Positions 7,201-14,608 of a stretch of DNA of 23,992 nucleotides are shown in pieces. The position numbers and the translations under genes are program-made. Under the pieces are notes generated by a model. The model did no database searches, was not told the origin of the DNA, and worked only from the letters and a program-made list of their open reading frames with translations. Numbering within the stretch: position 1 is the stretch's first letter; every line of letters begins with the position of its first letter. Source of the DNA: JADLHS01 sp964553795 (GTDB lineage Bacteria > Verrucomicrobiota > Verrucomicrobiia > Limisphaerales > JADLHS01); NCBI GenBank assembly GCA_964553795.1, contig CAZKMR010000068.1, positions 1-23,992 on the forward strand, in the 5' to 3' direction.

Positions 7201-9329
7201 GCTCCAGTTCCTTCCAGCGGTAGTCGCAGTTCAACAGTGGTCCCGTGCCCCACCTGACTTTTGATTTCACAGTGACCGCCCAGTTTTTGCATGCGCTGTC
7301 GCAGGCTCGTCAATCCGTCGCTCCCGGGCAAATCGTCGGCCACCACAAATCCCTTGCCGTTATCCGCGACGGCAATGCGCAACTGCGTTCCGATGACTTC
7401 CATGACGATGCGCACCTCCGACGCGCGCGAATGTTTCACGGCATTGTTCAACGCTTCCTTGAACGCGAGAAACACGCCATGCCGCAACCGCGAATCCATC
7501 GGCGTGGCGGGAAACGCGTCCGCCACCTGCAACCGGCACGCCATGCCCGCCAAATTGAGAAAGCGTTGCGCGAATAAGGAATAGTAACTGGCCAGCGACG
7601 CGACCGAATCGTATTTCGGATTCACGGCCCAGACGATTTCATCCAAGGTCGCCACCACCGCTCGCGAAACCCCGGCCAGTTTGTCGAGGTAACGCTCCCG
7701 CGTCTCGGCGGGCAACGTGGGCGTCCGCACCAGGGAGCCGAGCATGCTGACTTCCGTCAACGTCGCGCCGAGTTCGTCATGAAGATCCTGGGCCACGCGC
7801 GTGCGTTCCTGTTCGATGAGATGCTGGCGCTCCACCCGCTGCCGTTCTTGAATCTGGACTTCCAATTCATCCGTGCGCTCCGTCACCTGCCGGCGCAACA
7901 CCACCACCCAACTGAACGCCGCCAGCGTCACAAAGGCCATTGCCGCCGCAATCCACAATAGCTTTTTTAACGTCCACCACGGCGGGGTTTGCAGCAGTTC
8001 CACGTCATGGACGGAACGCAATTGCACGCGAAACGATTTGGCGCGCCAGTTTTCGCCGGCCCACCACTCGCCGGGTTCGATCCGGCACACGCCCGTCACT
8101 AGAATGCGACTGCCGTTTTCCAAACTGGCAAAAGCATCGTAGCCATCGTTCTGTTTCAGATACGCATGAAAAATGGTCTCCCCTTCCTGCAAAATCAGAT
8201 ACCGCTCCGAGCCGTGCATCGCGCGATCCAGCAATTTGGCCGCAACCTGAATCAGCCGGCAATCATACGTTCCGCTCAACGCTTCGTCCGGCGTAACCCG
8301 CGCCGGTTGCGGCGAACGTCCGGGCGTAACCTTCCGAAAAATCGCGTCCTGCAACACCGGGGTGTATTCGCCCTGACTCGCGAATCCCAACGCTTCCACG
8401 CGGTCGCCCAGTTCCAGCGGGGCGCGCTCCCGGGTTTGTACTTCCACGCCTTGCTCGCCTTCCTGCAAAAACAACGCCCGCCCCGGTTCGTAGTAAATCA
8501 CCGTGCCCGCCACTTTCACGCGATGGCCGTAAGTTTCCTGCGGCGCGAATTGCAACAGACTGCCGATGGGCCGCGTGGCGACACTGAACGGATCGCGCGG
8601 CGCGGGCATTTCAATGACCAGATCTTCCGGTCGCGGCACCATCAGGCGAATCGCAAACAACTGCCGGCGATGGTTGAACAACGTGGAGCAAACGCCGCGC
8701 ACTCGCACGGTGCTGTCCAGCAGTTCCTCCGTGCGCGCCACGGGCAAATGCCGCGCATACACCAACAACCGCCCGCCGCCGGTGGCAATTTCAATCAGAT
8801 GATGCGCGGAAACGTCGTCGAGATGCACCCAGCGTACAATGCCGGCGATTTCCACGAACTGGCTGTCCTCTTTGCCGCTGGCGAGTTGTTCGTAGGTCAC
8901 CGGCTCCGGTTCGGGCAACGGGGCTTCACCCAAGATGCGCACCTGCTCAGCGACGACCACGGGCGCATATTCGCCCGGGCTGGTGACGCCGAGCACTTCC
9001 ACAAATTGTCCGGGGGATAAATCAAGTGTTTCCCCAGATTCGCGCAGATAAATTCCCGCCGTCTCATCCTGAATGAACCGGGAATAAAGCGTCGCATCAA
9101 AGAACGTCACCACGCCGCGCAACCGCACCGGAAGCCTTTCGCTCGCCTGCGCGACGGTCAATTCCCGCACCGCCGCCGCCGTTTCCAACGGCGCGACGGG
9201 CTCTTGCGCCACCGCGCGCTCGGTCGAAGTTGCCGCCCAGATTCCCAATATCAAAAGCAGCCAGAGGCGGCGAACCATCCACCGCTCGCTTTGAAACCAA
9301 GTAAAAGATTTCACGGGTTGCGTCATCAT
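7197..9329 (-). CDS. Membrane sensor histidine kinase (HisKA_3/NarX type) with large extracytoplasmic sensor
   Basis: Numbers refer to the chosen ATG at 9329. An N-terminal hydrophobic segment ending AVAQ (about 20-42) acts as signal peptide or first membrane anchor. An unusual ~390-residue extracytoplasmic region follows, with at least two copies of a beta-rich repeat (FIQDETAGIYLRESGETLDL and FLQEGEQGVEVQTRERAPLE, each followed by G-x-x-VExLG and GEYxPV). One membrane helix is at about 456-478, then a coiled linker. H517 in the QDLHDELGATLTEV box is the phosphorylated His. EALNNAVKHS and DNGKGF are the N and G1 boxes of the ATPase domain. The frame continues upstream to a TTG at 9404, but that codon lies in a TTGACA-like promoter region, so I reject it. 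ATG 9278 is another possible start. It pairs with the downstream regulator; the signal is unknown. Confidence 0.9.
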   Translation of the reverse strand: MMTQPVKSFTWFQSERWMVRRLWLLLILGIWAATSTERAVAQEPVAPLETAAAVRELTVAQASERLPVRLRGVVTFFDATLYSRFIQDETAGIYLRESGETLDLSPGQFVEVLGVTSPGEYAPVVVAEQVRILGEAPLPEPEPVTYEQLASGKEDSQFVEIAGIVRWVHLDDVSAHHLIEIATGGGRLLVYARHLPVARTEELLDSTVRVRGVCSTLFNHRRQLFAIRLMVPRPEDLVIEMPAPRDPFSVATRPIGSLLQFAPQETYGHRVKVAGTVIYYEPGRALFLQEGEQGVEVQTRERAPLELGDRVEALGFASQGEYTPVLQDAIFRKVTPGRSPQPARVTPDEALSGTYDCRLIQVAAKLLDRAMHGSERYLILQEGETIFHAYLKQNDGYDAFASLENGSRILVTGVCRIEPGEWWAGENWRAKSFRVQLRSVHDVELLQTPPWWTLKKLLWIAAAMAFVTLAAFSWVVVLRRQVTERTDELEVQIQERQRVERQHLIEQERTRVAQDLHDELGATLTEVSMLGSLVRTPTLPAETRERYLDKLAGVSRAVVATLDEIVWAVNPKYDSVASLASYYSLFAQRFLNLAGMACRLQVADAFPATPMDSRLRHGVFLAFKEALNNAVKHSRASEVRIVMEVIGTQLRIAVADNGKGFVVADDLPGSDGLTSLRQRMQKLGGHCEIKSQVGHGTTVELRLPLEGTGA

Positions 9330-9470
9330 GACAAACCCCGGCACATACTCAGTCAGCTCTGCTCGTCGCCCGGGGCTGCTTGCTATTGTCTCAGTCGTTA
9401 TCAATTGTCAACCCGCATCAAAAAACCAGTCGGTGAAAACTTAAAATACCGTCCATCCAACCATGGCATG

Positions 9471-9503
9471 AAACAAAAAGGAGCGTCCACCCGGGACGCT
9501 CCT
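9471..9503 (-). terminator. Rho-independent terminator
   Basis: A perfect 10 bp GC-rich stem (AGGAGCGTCC with GGACGCTCCT, 9479-9488 and 9494-9503) with a 5-nt loop. On the minus strand it is followed directly by TTTTTGTTT. It lies 22 bp after the stop of the LamG-like PEP-CTERM gene and so ends that transcript, separating it from the histidine kinase operon. Confidence 0.9.
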
Positions 9504-9525
9504 GTAAACTACTCAAACTTGTTGA

Positions 9526-10521
9526 TTAACGACGCTGCCGACGCAGGAATGTCGCCAACCCCAGACCCAGCGCGGCCAGCGCGCCAGCCGCTGGCTCGGG
9601 CACCATGACGAATTGACTCACTCCCAACGCAGTATCTGAAAGGCGAACTTCATCAATGTAACCCCAAGCGCGGTCACCGTGGCCACCGGCGTAAAGCCCG
9701 CGGCCTACGGAAAAGTTGCCAGCATCCCAGTCGCCACCATCCCCCGCGCCCGCTGACATCGCGGTATTCGGACTGCCGCTCAGTGTCAGGTCGGTTTGCG
9801 CAATCAGATTCCAGCCACTTGAGCCGGTGACATCGCGTAAAAACAACGAGAGAGTGCTGCCGTCACTCACGGCTGCCATGCTATACCACGGGGCGAGATT
9901 TCCATCCGGGTCAGCCCCGAAGTTGAAACTGGTGAAAGCGTTGTTGGCCGAAACCGCCTCGTGCCAGAAACCGGATACGTCGGCGAACTTGATGGCCAGG
10001 CCGTTGTTGGGCAGCGCTTGAAAATAAAGTGCTGCCAGGTCGTTGTTCACCGTCGGGGTTGCGCCGCGCGAGTCGCGTCCCACGATGGTCCGAAACCCGC
10101 CGCCTTCGAGCTTGAAGGTCGCTTCAAGGGTCCACGCACTGGGCGTCCAAGTCTGAATTGCGCTCCCGGTTTCTGTGAACAGAGCCGGGTAACCACCCGT
10201 GTTCTTGACGCTGAAGTTATTGGGAGCGCCGTTCAAGGGCAGAGTCGAACTCGCCACTTGCGAGCTAAACACATAACCGGCATACCCGCCGTCCGACCAG
10301 GCGGACAAGGCGTTGCCATTGCCGGAACTGTCCGGCACGCCGGCATAGAAGGTGCCGTCCGGTTGACCGCCCCGCGGAACGTTCGATCCGGCCGGGCCTC
10401 CTTCCATGCGCCAATAAGCGACCTCTGCCGCTGGCAAACTCAATGCGCTCGTCATGGCCAGAACGGCGCCGGTCGCCAGGAGCGACGACATTTTTCGAGT
10501 GTGGTGAATAATTACTGTCAT
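9526..10521 (-). CDS. LamG/concanavalin-like PEP-CTERM protein
   Basis: A 331-residue exported protein. The signal peptide covers about residues 1-32 (ending LSLPAAE); ATG 10491 is an alternative start that would remove ten residues. The body looks like a LamG/concanavalin-A-like beta-sandwich: AYWRMEGG near the start, WTLEATFKLEGGGFRTIVGR mid-protein, and AWGYIDEVRLSDTALG before the end. This is the pattern of LamG_3 domains in verrucomicrobial surface proteins. Residues 307-331 form the PEP-CTERM signal: VPEP, hydrophobic helix, RRQRR tail. Carbohydrate binding or matrix association is inferred. It lies downstream of the GH16 gene across a 187 bp gap with a large hairpin, and has its own strong terminator, so it may be a separate unit or read through from GH16. 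Confidence 0.87.
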   Translation of the reverse strand: MTVIIHHTRKMSSLLATGAVLAMTSALSLPAAEVAYWRMEGGPAGSNVPRGGQPDGTFYAGVPDSSGNGNALSAWSDGGYAGYVFSSQVASSTLPLNGAPNNFSVKNTGGYPALFTETGSAIQTWTPSAWTLEATFKLEGGGFRTIVGRDSRGATPTVNNDLAALYFQALPNNGLAIKFADVSGFWHEAVSANNAFTSFNFGADPDGNLAPWYSMAAVSDGSTLSLFLRDVTGSSGWNLIAQTDLTLSGSPNTAMSAGAGDGGDWDAGNFSVGRGLYAGGHGDRAWGYIDEVRLSDTALGVSQFVMVPEPAAGALAALGLGLATFLRRQRR

Positions 10522-10585
10522 ACGTCAGTGTTGGTTGTGAATGCGGATAAACCGCGGCTGCCTTTTGATTTTTGATCCGGCCCTC

Positions 10586-10625
10586 GCATCGTGCTCCCGA
10601 ATGCCCCTACATTCGGGTGCGATGC
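10586..10625. repeat. Long imperfect inverted repeat (hairpin) between GH16 and PEP-CTERM genes
   Basis: Arms GCATCG + CCCGAATG and CATTCGGG + CGATGC pair over 14 bp, with a 6-nt loop and a small 4/2 internal loop. It is 84 nt after the GH16 stop and 65 nt before the next start. No U-tract follows on the minus strand, so it is not a standard terminator. It could be an RNA processing or attenuation structure, or a dispersed REP-like element. Confidence 0.6.
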
Positions 10626-10708
10626 ATATCAAAACGAGAACTGGATTCGCTGAAATTTTAGCACTCCTCGAAGGGTTGTCGCGTGGCCAAAAAGGGTGAC
10701 ATCGTCGG

Positions 10709-12334
10709 CTACTCGACTTCTAACTGATAATACTTTGTCGGCTCGCTCGCCGGATAGGTGACGCTTTTCACAGTGCCGTCTCCCCCAACGGTTTCTACCG
10801 TCGTCCAAGTCGCATCATTCAACTCGTCTTTCGAGCAAACCCGGTAGCTGAACCCGGATTGGGTTGGAAACGATATCCGGATTAATCCGGAGCTAATCAA
10901 TTCCGCACTCATAGCCGGAGCGGATGGGGCGAGAATTTCCGTCAACTGCGCCTCATCAAAATAAATCGACCCCCAATCATAGAGGGTCTGAGAGAACGTC
11001 ACATCGAATCGCAACTTTACCGTGCCGGGCGGCGCCAACATTTGATTGGTCGCCGCCGCTATCGGAAACGTCTGCTGGGTCACATCCAGATCTACCCAGG
11101 TGTTGATTGGCGTGCTGGTGTTGAATACCGCCGAAGCATACTTGGCCAGCAGGTTGTCCGTCGCGCTCAAGAACGACACTTCCGCAATCGCCTGATTGGA
11201 ATCACGGATATGATCGGTGTTCTGCGTCCGCGCTTTGATGGACGCCGTCCAACGCGAGCCGGGCACGGCGGCGACCTCCTGAAAAAACCCCGGTGAGTTC
11301 GGGCCGCCATTGAAGTTGCCATACACTTTACAGGAATAGCCCCCATACGCCGGGTTGCGGATATTCTGAGTGTTGTTCGCGTTAATCGACGGATCCCAAA
11401 CGAGGCCGTTGGTGTTTACAATATTACCTCCTGCGGGATTGGCGTTGCCGAAGTTCTTGCCAATCCATGGCGCGAGCGCGCCGGTCTCGAAATTCCCGTT
11501 TAGCAAGGCGCCCGAACTCGTCGGCGGCGCGTTGGATATCGCATACACCCGCACGTAATCCACCGTCATCCGTTGGGGAAACACGGTGGTCGCATCCGGA
11601 TAACCGGGCCAGTTGCCTCCGACCGCCACATTCAAAATGATGAATTCCGGTTGCGTGAAAACCCAACTTGAACCACCCGGCAAACTGGCCGGTGTAGCGG
11701 TAAAATACTGGTGACCATCCACAAACCACTTGATCATGTTCGTGGTCCATTCCACGGCATACACATGGAAGTCATCCGCAAACGCCGGATTGCCCGGCAA
11801 GGAATAGCCGCCCCCAATACTGTTCCCGCCGGAATATCCCGGGCCGTGGATCGTGCCATGGATGATCGTGGGTTCGCGGCCAATGTTTTCGAGAATGTCG
11901 ATTTCGCCACAGTTTGGCCACCCCACCGAAGTGATGTTCGTTCCGAGCATCCAGAACGCCGGCCAGATGCCCTGACCGCGTGGAATCTGGATCCGCGCTT
12001 CAATGCGGCCATACGTCCACGACGCCTTCCCCTGCGTCTTCAACCGCGCGGACGTGTAATTGGCGCCGTTGTAATTTTCCTGCTTTGCCTCAATGACAAG
12101 TTTACCATCCTCGACCCGCACATTGTTTGTGCGCGCAGTGTAATACTGCCACTCGTTGTTGCCCCAGCCGCTGGCGCCGATGTCGTAATTCCATTTGCTC
12201 GAATTGGGCGAACTGCCATTCGGCTGATCAAACTCATCCGCCCAGACCAAGGTCCAATTGGCCGGCTGCGCCGGCGCGACCAACGCGAAGCCCAACAGGA
12301 CGAGAGCCACTCCCAACTTTGTTACACATTTCAT
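10709..12334 (-). CDS. Secreted GH16 endo-beta-glucanase (laminarinase/licheninase type) with CBM-like domain
   Basis: A 541-residue secreted glycosidase. Start ATG 12334 gives a clean signal peptide (MKCVTKLGVALVLLGFALVA, cut near APAQ); a GTG nine codons earlier is in frame but spoils it. The GH16 domain covers about 25-268. The signature GEIDILENIG supplies nucleophile E144, D146 and acid/base E149, and WADEFD, WNNEWQYYT-like and GIWPAFWML segments are typical of bacterial beta-1,3(1,3-1,4)-glucanases. The EIDILE form without an extra residue is the usual bacterial laminarinase/lichenase type. Residues about 276-465 (ALLNGNFETG ...) resemble a CBM4/9-like jelly roll. The last ~65 residues are the shared C-terminal module ending KYYQLEVE. 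It would produce oligosaccharides for the GH3 enzyme at the other end of the locus. A promoter and operator-like site lie upstream. Confidence 0.95.
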   Translation of the reverse strand: MKCVTKLGVALVLLGFALVAPAQPANWTLVWADEFDQPNGSSPNSSKWNYDIGASGWGNNEWQYYTARTNNVRVEDGKLVIEAKQENYNGANYTSARLKTQGKASWTYGRIEARIQIPRGQGIWPAFWMLGTNITSVGWPNCGEIDILENIGREPTIIHGTIHGPGYSGGNSIGGGYSLPGNPAFADDFHVYAVEWTTNMIKWFVDGHQYFTATPASLPGGSSWVFTQPEFIILNVAVGGNWPGYPDATTVFPQRMTVDYVRVYAISNAPPTSSGALLNGNFETGALAPWIGKNFGNANPAGGNIVNTNGLVWDPSINANNTQNIRNPAYGGYSCKVYGNFNGGPNSPGFFQEVAAVPGSRWTASIKARTQNTDHIRDSNQAIAEVSFLSATDNLLAKYASAVFNTSTPINTWVDLDVTQQTFPIAAATNQMLAPPGTVKLRFDVTFSQTLYDWGSIYFDEAQLTEILAPSAPAMSAELISSGLIRISFPTQSGFSYRVCSKDELNDATWTTVETVGGDGTVKSVTYPASEPTKYYQLEVE

Positions 12335-12465
12335 GATCTTGACGTGACGACCCTTAAGCACATCTCGCGCTTCAGCGGTCGGTAATTATTTGATATTAGT
12401 CGAACGTTCGGGTTCCAACACACACCGCACGCGCTGCTGAGTCACGTCCCGGGTGATTAGGCCGC

Positions 12466-12494
12466 ATTCTAGCGCAAAAGCGGACACTTGGAAA
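12466..12494 (-). promoter_or_regulatory. Putative sigma-70-type promoter of the GH16 gene
   Basis: On the minus strand TTTCCA (12494-12489) is followed after 17 bp by TAGAAT (12471-12466). Each box matches the consensus at four or five of six positions. Transcription would start near 12459, giving a ~125 nt leader before the ATG at 12334. Assigned by eye only. Confidence 0.4.
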
Positions 12495-12510
12495 CAGGGG
12501 CGCGTGAAAA

Positions 12511-12526
12511 CTACCCATTTGGCTAG
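12511..12526 (-). promoter_or_regulatory. Candidate activator site, 7-2-7 inverted repeat upstream of GH16
   Basis: The plus strand reads CTACCCATTTGGCTAG: half-sites CTACCCA and TGGCTAG are inverted with one mismatch around TT. Its centre is about 59 bp upstream of the predicted GH16 transcription start, a usual position for class I activators. Another half-site, CTATCCA, follows at 12531-12537. It resembles the site at 6430-6445. Confidence 0.45.
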
Positions 12527-12563
12527 GAAGCTATCCACCGAAGTTATTGCCTTGAACCGTCCT

Positions 12564-14372
12564 TTACTTCGAACTCGTGGCGTACGCGCCGACATTTTCC
12601 GAGAACAGATCCAACACATCGCCCCGGGCCAGCGCCCCAACCAATCGCATATCCTTCAACGTGCTGACCACCGGAATATTTTGTTGCGGACTGGACAACG
12701 CCAGGTTGAACACATCAACCAATCGTTGGTTCGGCGTCACGCACGGCGGGGGCGGGCGCATCACGTCGCTGGCGATCACGGCCCGCAATTCAATTCCCGC
12801 CCCCAAATGCTCCTTCAAATCCTGCAATGCCACCACGCCCACCAAGCGCCGCCGCCGATCCACCACCGGCAAAAAATTGTTCGCACTCGTCAAAAACCGC
12901 TTCGCCAGTTCCGGCAGCGACGTCGTCTCCAACACCGGCGGCACGGGCGCAAGCATCACGTCTCCGACCCGCTGCGCGGTCGCGGCCCCGAGCCGCGTCG
13001 TTTCATCGCCACTGACCACGCCCTTCTCCCGCAACGGTTCGGTGTAAATGGAATCCTTCTCCAACCGATTCGCGACCAGCAACGCCAGCACACATCCCAG
13101 CATTAGCGGTGGCATCAGCGAATAATCCAACGAAATTTCGAACACCATGATCATCGCCAGAAACGGCGACCGCGTCGTCGCCGCCAGCACGCTCGCCATG
13201 CCCACCAACGCAAAGGCGCTGGTCGGCAGTTCCGTCGCAATCTGCATCTGATGCAATCCTTCCCCGAACAATCCCCCCAGGCTCGCGCCCAGAAACAGTG
13301 TTGGCGTAAAGACTCCTCCCACCGCGCCCGAACTTACCGTGAACACTGTCGCCAGCAACTTCGCGCAAAACAATCCGCCCAACGCCAGTAACGGAATTTC
13401 ATTGTGCAGAATCCGATTCGTCACCACGTAGCCGTTGCCCCATACGCCGGGGAATTCAATCGCCAACAATCCCACGATAAATCCCGCCGCCATCATTTTG
13501 AGATAGATCGGTTGCGAGACGGCATCAAAGCGACCCTTTACCGTGCGAATCATTTTGAGAAACACCGCGCCGAACACACCGCAACCCGCGCCCAACAACA
13601 CGAACCACGGCAGTTGTAGAATGCTCGTAAATTCAAACGGCGGCACCTGATACCACGGCGCAATCCCGAAGAAACTCCGCGACACCATCGCCGCAATCAC
13701 CGAAGCGAACACCAGCGGCGCGAACAGCCCCATTGAGACGTTGCCCAACACGATGAGTGACGCGAACACCGCCCCGGCAATCGGCGCATTGTAGGCCGCG
13801 GCAATTCCCGAAGCCGCGCCGCATCCCACCAACAACCGCAGCCGATAGGGCGGCCACTTCGCCCACTGCCCCAATTTTGACGCCAAGGCCGCCGTCATTT
13901 GCGTGATGCCACCTTCACGGCCGATGGATGCGCCGGTGCCAATGCTGATCAACGACGAAGCCGCGCGCACCACCCCGCTGCGCACCGGCAAGCGACCATC
14001 CCCCGCCACCACGACTTCCAACATGTTGTTCGAGCCGTGCCGACCGATTAATTGCAATCCCCAATGCAACACCAATCCCGCCGCCAAGCCGCCCACCGCC
14101 GGAATCAAAATGCGCTCCCACACCCCCAACATTTCCGCGACCTCCACCGGATCACCCGGTTGCCGCAAAAAGAAAAGTTTCACCGCCTCGATCGCATGAA
14201 AGAAAAACAGATTCACCAAGCCACCCAGCACCCCGACCACGCCGGCAATCACTAAATGCAAAGCCTCTTCGCTCAGAATGAGCTTTTCCCGCAACTGAAT
14301 CGCCCCACGCCAATGTCTCCGGAGAAATTTCCGCACGCCCCATAGCAGTCGCTTGATCCGGGAAGATTCCAC
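12564..14372 (-). CDS. ClC-family chloride channel/antiporter with C-terminal CBS pair
   Basis: A 602-residue inner-membrane ClC protein carrying chloride or another anion, as channel or H+/anion antiporter. The membrane domain covers about 37-437. GTGASIGREGG (145-155) is the GREGP-type filter motif with gating Glu E153, though Gly replaces the usual Pro. GGVFTPTLFLGASLG (352-366) is the GxFxP motif. The first filter motif, normally GSGIPE, reads GSNNMLE at 113-119, so the central anion-coordinating Ser is kept but its neighbours differ. Two CBS domains at about 468-525 and 533-590 (GDVMLAPVPPV, SDVMRPPPPCV) likely bind adenine nucleotides for regulation. The start is GTG at 14372, with no better ATG in frame. 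It is transcribed away from metG and ends 230 bp before the GH16 start; the link to the glucan locus is probably only positional. Confidence 0.94.
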   Translation of the reverse strand: MESSRIKRLLWGVRKFLRRHWRGAIQLREKLILSEEALHLVIAGVVGVLGGLVNLFFFHAIEAVKLFFLRQPGDPVEVAEMLGVWERILIPAVGGLAAGLVLHWGLQLIGRHGSNNMLEVVVAGDGRLPVRSGVVRAASSLISIGTGASIGREGGITQMTAALASKLGQWAKWPPYRLRLLVGCGAASGIAAAYNAPIAGAVFASLIVLGNVSMGLFAPLVFASVIAAMVSRSFFGIAPWYQVPPFEFTSILQLPWFVLLGAGCGVFGAVFLKMIRTVKGRFDAVSQPIYLKMMAAGFIVGLLAIEFPGVWGNGYVVTNRILHNEIPLLALGGLFCAKLLATVFTVSSGAVGGVFTPTLFLGASLGGLFGEGLHQMQIATELPTSAFALVGMASVLAATTRSPFLAMIMVFEISLDYSLMPPLMLGCVLALLVANRLEKDSIYTEPLREKGVVSGDETTRLGAATAQRVGDVMLAPVPPVLETTSLPELAKRFLTSANNFLPVVDRRRRLVGVVALQDLKEHLGAGIELRAVIASDVMRPPPPCVTPNQRLVDVFNLALSSPQQNIPVVSTLKDMRLVGALARGDVLDLFSENVGAYATSSK

Positions 14373-14608
14373 GCGCCCAATTTACGCAGCAACCGCCGCT
14401 TGACGAGTATGGAATTCTCCCGACCTCCCCCTCCGACTTCTTACACTCAATCTTACTCCAAATCTTAATCTCCCGCCGCCCCGCGTCGCCGGGTTCGATC
14501 GAACTTGAGATTTAGTTTGAGAAACAGAGCAAGACTAAGCGTTCCTCAACCGCTCGTGCCATTCCCCAACATTGCCAACCCCGCTACGCTGCGCCACACT
14601 GCGCGCCG
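14373..14608. other. Divergent intergenic region between ClC gene and metG
   Basis: This 236 bp gap must hold the promoters of both divergent genes. It includes a C/T-rich stretch (about 14420-14475) and a purine-rich stretch before metG. I could not define a convincing -35/-10 pair, RNA structure or T-box. Confidence 0.5.

Noticed and set aside
9382..9410. Full sigma-70 promoter for the histidine kinase beginning with TTGACA at 9410
   Set aside because: The -35 box is perfect but no -10 box better than 3/6 lies 16-18 bp downstream, so only the -35 resemblance is used (to disfavour the TTG start at 9404).
12386..12640. An 84-codon minus-strand frame in the gap between the ClC and GH16 genes
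   Set aside because: It overlaps the ClC 3' end in another frame and runs through the putative GH16 promoter and dyad site; no recognisable sequence.
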